NCBI GenBank assembly: GCA_031272775.1
Contig: JAISTB010000024.1
Coordinates: 1-59,675, forward strand
Reading direction: 5' to 3'
DNA: 59,675 bases
From: Fusobacteriaceae bacterium
GTDB lineage: Bacteria > Fusobacteriota > Fusobacteriia > Fusobacteriales > Fusobacteriaceae
Shown piece by piece: positions 25,156 to 34,211 of this stretch. The notes under the pieces were generated by a model that saw only the letters and a list, made by a program, of their open reading frames with translations, had not been told where the DNA came from and did not search any database. The position numbers were made by a program, and so were the translations under genes. Position 1 is the first letter of the stretch. Each line of letters starts with the position of its first letter.

Positions 25156-25893
25156 TTACCCGCGCCGATAATGCGCAAATACAAGCTTCCCGATCTCGCT
25201 GTTGATCCGGACGCCGTCTTCCTTGCTTTGCAGTTCCTTCGTAAAGACGAGGACGTCCACCCAACCGTCCGGGAAAAACATCCTGCCCGCGTCGTGCTCA
25301 ATGCCGTCCAAATCGCCTGTTTTGTGGGCGAAGGGAATCGCGCCGTTGAAAAAGAGGGGGAGCTTGTTGTTGCAGGCCTGGGCTTTCAGGATCGCCAGTT
25401 TGTCGGAGTCTCCGCAGAGGATATCCAACACTGTCGCCGTGTCTTTTGGCGTCGTAAAATTCTCAATCCCCCTGTCCCTCGCGGCGTAGTCGAACATTTT
25501 GCGTCCGAGGACGGTCCCTGTGGCCCCGATCTCCCGGATATAGCGGTTGACGGCCTCGAGGCCGGTAAAATCGATCAGCATGTTGGTCGCCGTGTTGTCG
25601 CTCAGGGCAATCATGAAGAAAGCCAGATCCCGGGCGGAGAACGCAAGCCCTTCGCCAAGATATTGCAAAATCCCGAAGCCGCCGACTTTGTCGGCGCTTT
25701 TCAGCACAAGTTTTTCGGAAAAATCCGCTTTTTTGAGCGCGCCTAAAATGTAGAGCTTGATGATGCTCGCGGCCGGAAACACAAGGTTTTCGTTGACCCG
25801 CATGCGGATTCCGCCCGCGTCTCTCAGCATAAAGCCTTTGACGCCGCTGTATTTTTCCAGGATTTCCTGTATTTTTCCCTTCAGACGGTCCAT
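25156..25893 (-). CDS. Class A beta-lactamase-like serine hydrolase, cytoplasmic
   Basis: A 245-residue protein with the three active-site boxes of the penicillin-recognising fold: S43-x-x-K46 (AASIIKLYIL), S98-D99-N100 and K191-T192-G193. No signal peptide is present and the omega-loop glutamate motif (ExxLN) is replaced by RGIENFTTPKD, so it is unlikely to be an exported resistance enzyme. Proteins of this type (beta-lactamase2, PF13354) are common hydrolases of unknown substrate. It shares a direction with the AAA gene upstream, 9 bp away. Confidence 0.85.
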   Translation of the reverse strand: MDRLKGKIQEILEKYSGVKGFMLRDAGGIRMRVNENLVFPAASIIKLYILGALKKADFSEKLVLKSADKVGGFGILQYLGEGLAFSARDLAFFMIALSDNTATNMLIDFTGLEAVNRYIREIGATGTVLGRKMFDYAARDRGIENFTTPKDTATVLDILCGDSDKLAILKAQACNNKLPLFFNGAIPFAHKTGDLDGIEHDAGRMFFPDGWVDVLVFTKELQSKEDGVRINSEIGKLVFAHYRRG

Positions 25894-25902
25894 GCGCTTC
25901 TC

Positions 25903-27099
25903 CTATGACGGGGGTAAACCCTCCGTCAGCCATTTTGCCAAATGGATATGCCGGAACCCGTTGTAACTCATATCCACTTCATCAAGAGACAAGACGATCC
26001 GGGGCCATCCCGAGTCAAGCCCTTTGAACGCGCCGAATTCCCTTTCCCGCGTTTCCGGAGAAGCCAGCAGATAGCAAACTTGCACGTACAGCCGCTCTTC
26101 CCCTTTACCGGCCACAAAATCAATCTCCTGTCGCCCGTTTTTCCCGACCGCAACCTGATAGCCGCGCCGCAGAAGTTCCAGGTACACGATGTTTTCCAAC
26201 ACAAAGGCGATATCGTCCCGGTTCCGGCCATAGAGGGCCTGCCGCAGTCCGTGATCGGCCACATAGTATTTGCCTTGCAGCTTCAGGACATCTTTCCCGC
26301 GCAGGTCTTCCTCTTTGACATGATAAAATAAGAAAGCGTTCTCACAGGCTTTGATATAGTTGAGAATCGTGTCGGTACTGACCGGGCGATGTTCATTCTT
26401 GAAATATTTCGAAAGACTTGTGGCGGAAAATTCCCTGCCGATACTGCCCATAACATAGGCCACAATCCGTTGCAGCAGATCCACGTCCCTGATCTTGTTA
26501 CGCCTCACGACGTCCTTCAAAATGATGGAGTTGTAAATGTCCCGCAGATAGATCCCGTATGAGGGCCCGGACAGCGGGAGATTATCGAGAAAAGGAAACC
26601 CGCCCCAGGTGAGGTATTGCTCAAAGGTATGCTCGGGAGAAAGCTGCAGAAATTCCGCGTAGGAAAAGGGATAGATCACAAATTCCACATACCGCCCGCC
26701 AAGAAAACTCGAAAGCTCTCCGGAAAGCAGCTTCGCGTTGGATCCCGTAATATAGATGTCCGCGTCGTACGTGACGCGCAGCGAGCGGATGGCCTTCTCC
26801 CATTCGGCCACATCCTGAATTTCATCAAAAAACAGACGCCATTTCTCTTTGCTGTCGCCGATGACGCCGTCCACATAGGCATGCAGCGCCTGATAAGTCA
26901 AAAGAGGCGCATTTTTGAATTCTTCAAAATTCAAAAATATCGTGTGCGCCTCATCGTTGATTTCTTCCCGGATCAGATCGAGCATTACGGATTTGCCGCA
27001 ACGCCGGATACCGGTAATGACTTTGACGAGATCGGTCCCCATGAAGGGCCTGATCTTCGCCAGATATTGCTCGCGTTTAATTCTATGCGTCGTCTCCAT
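25903..27099 (-). CDS. AAA_14 ATPase with DUF4143 domain
   Basis: A 398-residue protein. Residues 25-130 form the ATPase: Walker A GIRRCGKS (30-37), Walker B LFFDEIQD (89-96) and the sensor segment ITGSNAKLL. The C-terminal half is the DUF4143 module, with a winged-helix part (FSATSLSKYF) and a restriction-endonuclease-like core (RQEIDFVAGKGEERLYVQV). The cellular role of this large family is unknown. Three evenly spaced palindromes lie directly upstream of its start. Downstream is the serine hydrolase gene. Confidence 0.88.
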   Translation of the reverse strand: METTHRIKREQYLAKIRPFMGTDLVKVITGIRRCGKSVMLDLIREEINDEAHTIFLNFEEFKNAPLLTYQALHAYVDGVIGDSKEKWRLFFDEIQDVAEWEKAIRSLRVTYDADIYITGSNAKLLSGELSSFLGGRYVEFVIYPFSYAEFLQLSPEHTFEQYLTWGGFPFLDNLPLSGPSYGIYLRDIYNSIILKDVVRRNKIRDVDLLQRIVAYVMGSIGREFSATSLSKYFKNEHRPVSTDTILNYIKACENAFLFYHVKEEDLRGKDVLKLQGKYYVADHGLRQALYGRNRDDIAFVLENIVYLELLRRGYQVAVGKNGRQEIDFVAGKGEERLYVQVCYLLASPETREREFGAFKGLDSGWPRIVLSLDEVDMSYNGFRHIHLAKWLTEGLPPS

Positions 27100-27147
27100 A
27101 AGAATATTATATCTTATTTATGGGCGACAGTAAAGTTTTTTTTGATT

Positions 27148-27244
27148 TTTATCGATTACAATCGATAAATTTATATTTTTTTCCGTTTTATCGACTATAA
27201 TCGATAAAACTGAATTTTTTCAATTTTATCGATCATGGTCGACG
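27148..27244. repeat. Three palindromic boxes TATCGA-N6-TCGATA upstream of the AAA gene
   Basis: Boxes centred at about 27158, 27197 and 27235 each read TTATCGA, six bases, TCGATAA (the third ends TCGAC). Their spacing is 39 and 38 bp. They fill the 152-bp gap between the AAA gene start and the next gene's stop. Equal spacing of a long palindrome suggests binding sites for a regulator of the AAA gene or a recognition site of its product. The middle box contains TATAAT. Confidence 0.8.
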
Positions 27245-27251
27245 GATGTCA

Positions 27252-28562
27252 TCACTGCAAGTATTGCGCCAGCTTCCCCATAATCAGCAGGAAGTTGTCG
27301 GGATTCCATTCCCCCTGCCCCTTGACGGCGCCGTTCTCGTCAAATTCCGCATACGTGCCGGAAACCCCCAGCGCCTTCAGCGCGGCGGGCGGGTTCTGGG
27401 CGTTGATGGCCGGCAGATTGATCCGCGCAATATCGGGAATGACTGCCGTCAACTCAACTCGGGGCTTTCCGTCGGACGTGAGCCGCCGCAAAAGGGCCCC
27501 CAGCTTCCCCTTTTCCAACGTAAGCGTGACTTCAAACCGTATGCCCTGCTGGGTCATGTCGATGTAATAGCTCAGCTTGCCGATTTTGGCGGCTTCTTTC
27601 AGCATCACGGCGACCGTGGCAAGCTTGTCGGGGCTCCCCGCGACGGCCATGATTTCATTCACATCGACGTCCATGACGTCTGAAATATGGGCCTTCAACA
27701 CAAAGGGTCCGCCGTCTCCGGTGATCACGTTCAGGTCGAGGTCAAAGCCCCTGAGGTTCCCGTGGGCATCCATCCGCATGCTTCCGCTGCCCTGAAAGTT
27801 CTTCATGTCCATCTCAAAATCGACGTTTTCCAGTTTCGCCCACTCCTGCGCGATGGCGTTGAAATCCACCATCCGGAGCCGCAGCAACATCTGCTCGGGT
27901 TCTTTGACTTTATTGGCGTCCGACAGTGGCTCGTAGAGCTTGACGAGTTTTTCGACGTCGAGCTTGCGGAAATCTCCGGTCCGGAACCTGTACTCAATGT
28001 CTCCCGTGTCGGCGTCCGGTACGACGCCCTTGCCTTTCCCCTCGAGGAAGCCCTCCTTGTAGGTCAGGTCAAAATTGACGAGCTCCCGGTTCGTGTCGCC
28101 GGGCAGATTCTCGACGTAGTGCACGATCATTTCGCCGCTTTGGGCGTATTCGGAAAGGAGCGTCCAGGGGTTGATCGTCGCGTCGGTCAGTGACATAAGC
28201 GCTTGCTGCGCGCTTTTGTCGCCCCCGCTCTGAATGATCTTGAACGTGACCGTACCTCTATTCCCGCCGTCGGGATGATAGGTCCTGACATCGCCCGTGA
28301 GTTCCTGTCCCACGCATTTACCCGAAAAATACGGATTGCCATCCTCGTACCAGGCCTCGAAACTCTCGATGAGCCCGTCTTTTACCCGGATATCCTGTTG
28401 TTTTTTGCCGTCGGGGAACGTTTCCTTGACGGTCCCCGTAAAGGGCGTCGTTTCTCCTTTGTAATAGAGCAGGCGGTCCTTCGGTTCCAGTTCCCCTTCC
28501 CTGACTTCGCGTCCGAACGCCAGCGCCGCCAACATCAAGCATACGCATAAGATTTTTTTCAT
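27252..28562 (-). CDS. Exported protein with N-terminal YwqK/MORN_2-like repeats
   Basis: A 436-residue protein with a signal peptide (about residues 1-17). The N-terminal 110 residues contain YwqK-type repeats (LLYYKGETTPFTGTVKETFPDG, WYEDGNPYFSGKC). A beta-rich region of about 300 residues without a family I recognise follows, and a last MORN-like unit sits near the C-terminus (YAEFDENGAVKGQGEW). Probably periplasmic or surface located. It is the last gene of the leftward operon behind the nucleoside kinase, with GAGGAGG ahead of the ATG. Confidence 0.75.
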   Translation of the reverse strand: MKKILCVCLMLAALAFGREVREGELEPKDRLLYYKGETTPFTGTVKETFPDGKKQQDIRVKDGLIESFEAWYEDGNPYFSGKCVGQELTGDVRTYHPDGGNRGTVTFKIIQSGGDKSAQQALMSLTDATINPWTLLSEYAQSGEMIVHYVENLPGDTNRELVNFDLTYKEGFLEGKGKGVVPDADTGDIEYRFRTGDFRKLDVEKLVKLYEPLSDANKVKEPEQMLLRLRMVDFNAIAQEWAKLENVDFEMDMKNFQGSGSMRMDAHGNLRGFDLDLNVITGDGGPFVLKAHISDVMDVDVNEIMAVAGSPDKLATVAVMLKEAAKIGKLSYYIDMTQQGIRFEVTLTLEKGKLGALLRRLTSDGKPRVELTAVIPDIARINLPAINAQNPPAALKALGVSGTYAEFDENGAVKGQGEWNPDNFLLIMGKLAQYLQ

Positions 28563-28598
28563 CCCTTACCTCCTCGAAATCGTCATTTACCGCATGGA

Positions 28599-30104
28599 TC
28601 AGCTGTATTTTCCGTAATTGGCCTCAATAAAGGCGCTCCCGCCCACGAATTCCCGCAGCAGCGAGTCGTCGGGCACAAGGTTGGCGCTCACGTCAAGGAA
28701 GCAGTTGAGGATGCTCAAGAGACGCTTGGCCAGCTGATAGGAGCGCGTCCCCACCTTGATCTTGATCAATTCTTTGATCGCGTAGCTTTTCAATACCGCC
28801 AGTTCATAGACGAGGCAGGAATTGAAGATGACGTCGGCCTCTTCCTGAAAGGGGAAAATGTGCTTTTGCTCGCCCAGACGCACGGCGTGCCACATGGAGA
28901 GCGTCTCCTCCACATGGATATCGCGGGAAAAACTGTCCCGGGTCAATCTGCGAATCAGTCTCACGTCGCTGGTGGAGATCCGGTTGTGGTCGTCGATATT
29001 GAGCTGGGCCAGACAACTGACATAAATTTTGTATTTATTGTGCTTGGGAATCGCCGCGCTCATGCGCTCATTGAGACCGTGGATGCCTTCGATGATGATG
29101 ACGCCCCGCTCCGGCAGGCGCAAGGTCCGGCCCTCGGGTTCCCGGGCCCCGGTTTTAAAGCTGTATCTGGGCACAAGGGCTTCCCGCCCGGCGATGAGAT
29201 CGCTCAAATTCTCATTGAGGAGCTTCAGATCCAGCGCGTCGATGGTCTCGTAGTCGTTGTTGCCGTTTTCGTCCAAGGGTACTTTCTCACGGCCGAGATA
29301 GTAGTCGTCGAGGGAAATGAGAATGGGATTGACGCCGTTTGCCCGCAAGTGCACATAGAGGCGCTTGGAAAACGTCGTCTTGCCCGAGGATGAGGGCCCC
29401 GCGATCGTGACGAGCTTGACCTCGGGATTTTCCGAGATGGCTTCGGCAATCTTGGCGAGGTTCTTGTGATGCAGGGCCTCATTGACCCGGATCACTTCCT
29501 CAATGCCGCCGTTCTGGATTTTTTCGTTCAGATAGCCGATGGTCGTGACGCCGAGGATCTTTTCCCATTCCCCGGTCTCCTGAAAGACTTTGGCCATCTT
29601 GGGGTTGTCGATCCGCGGCAGCAGTTTCCCCTCCTCCGCAATCGGATAGCGCAGGATAAAGCCGCCGTTGTAGCGCTCAAGGTCAAAGACCGGCACGTCT
29701 CCGGTGTAATTATAGGGCTTGACCGAAGTATAGAGATAATCGTAATAGCCGTTGACTTCGTAGAGCCCGATGGAGATCAGTCCGCTGTTGTCCAGAAGCT
29801 TCCGGACGTCCTCCCTCGCCAGGGAACCCGATTCGAGCTTCAATTTTTCGCAGTCGTCGGTGACGAGCCTGATCGGATAATTTTTATCGACGATCTCCCG
29901 CATTTTTTTCTTGATCCGCTCGTAATCCTCAACCGTGCAGCCGCCTTCCCTGGCCAAAGTCCCGTAGACGCCGTTATTGAGCGAATGGTCGAGATAGACC
30001 TTCGCCCCCGGATGGACCCGGGCTTCTGGAAAAAGCTCCGCCACGGCCTTCAGCAGGACCAGTTTCAATGTCTGTTCATACTTTCGATAATCAAATACCG
30101 CCAT
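28599..30104 (-). CDS. udk: Nucleoside kinase (uridine kinase-like) with ThrRS-like N-terminal domain
   Basis: A 501-residue protein of the family in which a threonyl-tRNA-synthetase-like editing (SAD) domain (about residues 30-220, with LDHSLNNGVYGTL) precedes a uridine-kinase P-loop domain. Walker A is GPSSSGKTT (near residue 240), followed by ISLDDYYLGRE and RTLRLPERGVIIIEGIHG. Relatives often also carry a TGS domain at the N-terminus, which is absent here. It probably salvages uridine/cytidine; relatives can have other nucleoside substrates. Confidence 0.85.
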   Translation of the reverse strand: MAVFDYRKYEQTLKLVLLKAVAELFPEARVHPGAKVYLDHSLNNGVYGTLAREGGCTVEDYERIKKKMREIVDKNYPIRLVTDDCEKLKLESGSLAREDVRKLLDNSGLISIGLYEVNGYYDYLYTSVKPYNYTGDVPVFDLERYNGGFILRYPIAEEGKLLPRIDNPKMAKVFQETGEWEKILGVTTIGYLNEKIQNGGIEEVIRVNEALHHKNLAKIAEAISENPEVKLVTIAGPSSSGKTTFSKRLYVHLRANGVNPILISLDDYYLGREKVPLDENGNNDYETIDALDLKLLNENLSDLIAGREALVPRYSFKTGAREPEGRTLRLPERGVIIIEGIHGLNERMSAAIPKHNKYKIYVSCLAQLNIDDHNRISTSDVRLIRRLTRDSFSRDIHVEETLSMWHAVRLGEQKHIFPFQEEADVIFNSCLVYELAVLKSYAIKELIKIKVGTRSYQLAKRLLSILNCFLDVSANLVPDDSLLREFVGGSAFIEANYGKYS

Positions 30105-30119
30105 AATTCCCCCCTTGCG

Positions 30120-30605
30120 TTATGAAGCCGCGGCGCCCGCCCGGTAGCGCCACGAGAGCAAAGCCGCCAAGAGCACCATGGCAACCCCGCTCACCAACAC
30201 GCAGGCGACGGCGTAAACAAGCTTCCGTTTTCCCGAGATATCGTCCCGCAGATACATGTTCCGCAGGTACACAAATGAGATCAACTCAATCAATAATTTC
30301 AACGACAGGACCAGGGGATACTTGAAAAAAATCAGGGCCTCCGTCAGCGCAAACGTATAGGTCAGCGGCGGAATATTCCTGAAAAGCGGGAATTTTTCAC
30401 CGTCAAGCTTCACCGTGGGCGGCCCGAAGATCACGTCCGTATACTTCAAAAACCGCTGCTTCCCCTTGTCGTCAATAACCGGAAAGCCCATGCCCCGGGC
30501 GAGCTTTACGGGAATATCGTTCTGCAGGCATTGCACCCGCAGATACCCGATCGAGAATTTGACTTTTTTCCGGACAAAATCCGGATGGTTGAACTGCGTA
30601 ATCAT
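30120..30605 (-). CDS. Membrane protein of unknown function
   Basis: I recognise no family. The 161-residue product has a mixed soluble N-terminal half (about 80 residues, KVKFSIGYLRVQCLQNDIPV) and two or three hydrophobic helices (about 84-118 and 128-150). The start overlaps the ClC stop by ATGA and the stop lies 15 bp before the nucleoside kinase, so it belongs to the folate/ClC operon. Confidence 0.7.
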   Translation of the reverse strand: MITQFNHPDFVRKKVKFSIGYLRVQCLQNDIPVKLARGMGFPVIDDKGKQRFLKYTDVIFGPPTVKLDGEKFPLFRNIPPLTYTFALTEALIFFKYPLVLSLKLLIELISFVYLRNMYLRDDISGKRKLVYAVACVLVSGVAMVLLAALLSWRYRAGAAAS

Positions 30606-31933
30606 GATGTCGCTCCTCCTTTTGCCGCGTGTTTTCTGTCCTTGCCCATGCGTTCGTACAAAATGTCATAGACCGGCGCCAGGCGCAGCTGTTCCGTCAC
30701 GTAATAGGAAATGGCCGCCACAAGGGCAAGCGCCAGCAAATGATCGAAGGTCCCGGTCATTTCCAGAATCAAAACCGTCCCCGTCAGCGGCGCGCGGACG
30801 ACAGCCACGAAAAAGGCCGCCATGCCCAGTACGATAAAATGGGGGATGTGCTCGGGTCCCAGGCCCAAAAAGCGGATCAGGACAATGGCGTAAATTTTTC
30901 CGAGGATTGCCCCCAAAACCAGCATGGGGAGAAAGATGCCTCCCGCAAAGCCCGTGGAATAGGACATGGCCGTAAACAAAAATTTCACCGCAAACAGGAA
31001 CACGAGAAAAATCAGCGACTCCCGGGTCCCCTCAAGGGATTCCACGAGGGCGTGCCCTCCGCCCGCCACTTCCGGCAGCGCCAGACACAGCAGGAAGGAC
31101 GTCGTCATCACGATGGAAATCTTGACTCTTCTTGTCAAATTGATGTAGCGGAATCCGTCCTGAAAGCGCGTCAGCGTCCGGGTGAACAATTTGCCGAACC
31201 AGGCCGCGATCACCGCGAAGACGATCATGATCCCGAAATGGAAAAAGGGATTGATGGCCGTCGGATAGCGGGCCGTGATGTTGAAGGCCGTCTGCATCCC
31301 GAAAAAGCGCCTGCCTATAAAATCGGCGGCCACGGCCCCGATAAACGTCGAAATCAAAAGTTTCGGCGTAATGACCCGGTGCAATTCCTCGAGGGAAAAC
31401 ATCACCCCCGCCAAAGGCGCGCCGAAGGCCCCGGCAAGTCCGGCGCCGGCTCCGCAGGTGACGAGATGGCGCTCTTCGGTCTCATCCTGCCCGAAGAGCT
31501 TCGTGACGCCGTAGCCCACATAGGAGCCCAGTTGCACCGAAGGGCCCTCCCGGCCCAGGGACAGGCCGCAGCCGATTCCCAGGATTCCCGTGACGAATTT
31601 GAAGAACAATTCCCGTTTCCAGCGGGCATAGGAGATCGTGCGCAAAAGGACCCCCTTGACCTGGGGGATGCCGCTCCCCGAGATCTTCGGGAAGGCCAGC
31701 CCGATAAGCCCCAGTAGCTGCCCCACGGCGATAAAGACCGCTAAGATCAAGAGCATCATCAAGGGATTCCTGAGGCCGTAAGCCTCAAAAAAGCGCTCCC
31801 GTAGGCGGTTCACGCCGTTCAGGCCCCAGCGGTACAGGGAGGCCGTCAATCCCGTGAGCGCTCCGGTCAGGAGGCTCAGCAGGAATAAATTTCTCGCTTT
31901 TCGCAAATTTTTTCGGTCATCGTTTTCGTTCAT
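30602..31933 (-). CDS. ClC-family chloride channel or H+/Cl- exchanger
   Basis: A 443-residue membrane protein with the three ClC anion-path motifs: GSGIPQ, GREGPS (including the gating glutamate) and GGIFLP. It may move chloride or fluoride-like anions or aid acid resistance; there is no C-terminal CBS pair. The start at 31933 (MNENDD) lies 17 bp inside the end of folP and is preferred to 32002, which would put 86 bp within folP. Confidence 0.9.
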   Translation of the reverse strand: MNENDDRKNLRKARNLFLLSLLTGALTGLTASLYRWGLNGVNRLRERFFEAYGLRNPLMMLLILAVFIAVGQLLGLIGLAFPKISGSGIPQVKGVLLRTISYARWKRELFFKFVTGILGIGCGLSLGREGPSVQLGSYVGYGVTKLFGQDETEERHLVTCGAGAGLAGAFGAPLAGVMFSLEELHRVITPKLLISTFIGAVAADFIGRRFFGMQTAFNITARYPTAINPFFHFGIMIVFAVIAAWFGKLFTRTLTRFQDGFRYINLTRRVKISIVMTTSFLLCLALPEVAGGGHALVESLEGTRESLIFLVFLFAVKFLFTAMSYSTGFAGGIFLPMLVLGAILGKIYAIVLIRFLGLGPEHIPHFIVLGMAAFFVAVVRAPLTGTVLILEMTGTFDHLLALALVAAISYYVTEQLRLAPVYDILYERMGKDRKHAAKGGATS

Positions 31934-32762
31934 TCTGTATACCAGTCCTTCTGTAAATGTGATCGGCAAGGTCGACTGCCACTTTGTTTCCTTTAATATC
32001 ATGAACTCGCAGAATATCGACGCCCAAGGAGACAGCGGCTACCGAAAGGGCCGCCGTGGCCCCGTCCCTTTCCCGGGGCGGAACGTCGCCTGTAAGGGTC
32101 GTCAAAAAGCGCTTGCGGGACGCGCCCGCCAAGAGCGGACCCCAGTCCCGGAACGCCCCCAAATTGCGGAGGATTTCCCAATTTTGCGCAGCGTCTTTAC
32201 CGAAGCCGATCCCGGGGTCAAAAATCAGCCTGTCCCGGGGGATGCCGGCCGCGTCGGCGATATTTACTGATTTCCGGAAAAAGGCGTGGATCCCTTCGAT
32301 CAAGCCCTCGGGATAGACATTTTCCCGCCGGTTGTGCATGATCACCAGGCCCGCCCCGTAATGAGCGACGACTCGCGCCATTTCCCCCTTGTCGTATTGC
32401 AAGCCCCAGATGTCGTTTACGAGATGAGCCCCCGCCGCCAGAGCCGCTTCGGCGACCGGGTATTTATAGGTATCGACGGAAACGACGGCCTCCGTCTCCC
32501 GGACCAGGGCCTCAATCAACGGGATGATCCGCGCGATTTCTTCCCCGGGGCTGATCGGGAGGTAACCGGGCCGGGTCGATTCCCCGCCGACGTCGATGAT
32601 GTCGGCCCCTTCGGCGAGCATTTGCTTCGCCCGGGCAAGGGCCTCGCCGACGTTCCCGCAGCTGCCGCCGTCGGAAAAGGAATCGGGCGTCAGATTGAGT
32701 ATCCCCATGAGAAGCGTTTTCTCCCCCAATTCCAGCGATTTTCCCCGCATGCGCATGATCAT
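31917..32762 (-). CDS. folP: Dihydropteroate synthase
   Basis: Joins p-aminobenzoate to dihydropterin pyrophosphate, the sulfonamide target. The 281-residue TIM barrel carries MGILNLTPDSFSDGG, the DVGGESTRPG loop, DPGIGFGKD and the closing RVHDIKG. The start chosen (32762, after GGGG) is 1 bp beyond the folBK stop. Folate genes stand in the order folE, folBK, folP. Confidence 0.95.
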   Translation of the reverse strand: MIMRMRGKSLELGEKTLLMGILNLTPDSFSDGGSCGNVGEALARAKQMLAEGADIIDVGGESTRPGYLPISPGEEIARIIPLIEALVRETEAVVSVDTYKYPVAEAALAAGAHLVNDIWGLQYDKGEMARVVAHYGAGLVIMHNRRENVYPEGLIEGIHAFFRKSVNIADAAGIPRDRLIFDPGIGFGKDAAQNWEILRNLGAFRDWGPLLAGASRKRFLTTLTGDVPPRERDGATAALSVAAVSLGVDILRVHDIKGNKVAVDLADHIYRRTGIQNERKR

Positions 32763-32763
32763 A

Positions 32764-33606
32764 TCAATTCCCCTTGTCTTCCCGGGTCCGGTCAAGGGCC
32801 CGTTTCATGGCGGCCACGGTCAGCCCTGTCAGCGGGTGGATGACATTGGGCGCGATTTCCGCCAGGGGCGTCAGCACAAAATCCCGTTCCGCCAGCCAGG
32901 GATGGGGGATCGCCAGATCTTCGTCGGCCATGATCTCCTCCCCGTAGAGCAGAATATCGATATCGATGGGCCGCGGTCCCCAGTGGATCTCATGGGCACG
33001 GTCCCGGCCCAGTTCCCTTTCGATGGCCTGGGTCTCCTTTAAAAATTCCCGGGGCGTCAAAAGCGTCGTCATTTTCACGGCGCAGTTGAAAAAATCCGCT
33101 TGGTCGGCATAGCCGAAGGGTTTCGTCTCATAAAAGCCGCTGACGGCCGCGACTTCGCTGTGGGGAATCTCCCGCAGACGCTCAAGGGCCAGCGTCAGTT
33201 GTTTCTTTCTGTCGCCGAGGTTGGCCCCCAGCGAAAGATACAGGTCGTAACGCTTGCGGGTTATCGTCGCGGACACATATTCAAAGTGCATTTTCAAAGG
33301 CGCCCAGGGCTTTTTGATCGTAATCCGGACCGCCTTGATCTGCCGGTATTTTTCGAGCAGGAACGCGGCGATGCTTTCGGCGCAGGTTTCGAGCAGATCA
33401 AAACTCTTTTCGGTAAAGTTTTTTTCCACGTCCCGGGCGATCTGCCCGTAATGGATCGTATGCTCCAGTTTCCCGCTGATCCCTGCCTTGCGCAGGTCAC
33501 AGGACATTTCGACCGTCACGAGAAACTTCTGTCCCAACTTTTTTTCTTCCTGATAAACGCCGTGATAGGCGATAAATTCCAGATTGGCAATCGTGATTTT
33601 GTCCAT
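32764..33606 (-). CDS. folBK: Bifunctional dihydroneopterin aldolase / HPPK
   Basis: Residues 1-118 are dihydroneopterin aldolase (FIAYHGVYQEEKKLGQKF). Residues 120-280 are 6-hydroxymethyl-dihydropterin pyrophosphokinase (YLSLGANLGDRKKQL, then the metal-binding GPRPIDIDILLYG). The fusion gives two consecutive steps of folate synthesis between FolE and FolP and occurs in other bacteria. Confidence 0.95.
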   Translation of the reverse strand: MDKITIANLEFIAYHGVYQEEKKLGQKFLVTVEMSCDLRKAGISGKLEHTIHYGQIARDVEKNFTEKSFDLLETCAESIAAFLLEKYRQIKAVRITIKKPWAPLKMHFEYVSATITRKRYDLYLSLGANLGDRKKQLTLALERLREIPHSEVAAVSGFYETKPFGYADQADFFNCAVKMTTLLTPREFLKETQAIERELGRDRAHEIHWGPRPIDIDILLYGEEIMADEDLAIPHPWLAERDFVLTPLAEIAPNVIHPLTGLTVAAMKRALDRTREDKGN

Positions 33607-33615
33607 GGCGCCTCC

Positions 33616-34191
33616 CTATCCCAAAAGCGGCAACAGGCCGGAGGCTTCGCCCCGGGTCGCCAGCGTAACGATGGAACTGCCGTTTTTCTTTGTCCCGATC
33701 ATGGACATGCACAGATGACGGGCCTCGATCCTAACGGCGATTCCCGCAGGACAAAGGGCCGAATTCAGCGCGTCGGCAATCTCCGCAGTCAGTCGTTCCT
33801 GAATCTGCGGACGGCGCGACAGCACTTCGGTCACGCGGATGATCGCGCCGAAACCGGCGATCAGTTCCCCCGGCGCATAGGCGATCGTGATCGCTCCGAA
33901 AAAGGGCAGGAAATGGTGCTCGCACATGGAGGCGAAGGCAATGTCCCGCAAAACCACGGGATCGGCGCCGACGGCCCGGTATTTGTTTTTGAGCTCGGCC
34001 AGGGGATCCCGACCGATGCCGGCAAAGATTTCCCGCCAGCTCCCGGCGATTTTTCCGGGGGTATCCGAAAGGGCCGCGCGCCTTTCGGGATGCTTTTCCA
34101 AAATGTCGAGTATTTCAGTCAATTTTTCTGAAATCGCGGTAATATCTGCGTTAGTTAGCATTTCGTTCCCTTCGGGAAGCGTTTCCCTCAT
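33616..34191 (-). CDS. folE: GTP cyclohydrolase I
   Basis: Converts GTP to dihydroneopterin triphosphate. The 191-residue product has the zinc-binding CEHHFLPFFG and the second zinc Cys in EARHLCMSMIG, the substrate-binding VTEVLSRRPQIQE segment, and the helical N-terminus. The final loop reads MIGTKKNGS instead of the common RGV form. The ATG at 34191 follows GAGGAG by 6 nt, 20 bp after the upstream stop. Confidence 0.94.
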   Translation of the reverse strand: MRETLPEGNEMLTNADITAISEKLTEILDILEKHPERRAALSDTPGKIAGSWREIFAGIGRDPLAELKNKYRAVGADPVVLRDIAFASMCEHHFLPFFGAITIAYAPGELIAGFGAIIRVTEVLSRRPQIQERLTAEIADALNSALCPAGIAVRIEARHLCMSMIGTKKNGSSIVTLATRGEASGLLPLLG

Positions 34192-34211
34192 GATTTGCTC
34201 CTCTGACTTTT

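Noticed and set aside
25156-25893. Antibiotic-resistance beta-lactamase
   Set aside because: No signal peptide and no omega-loop ExxLN motif.
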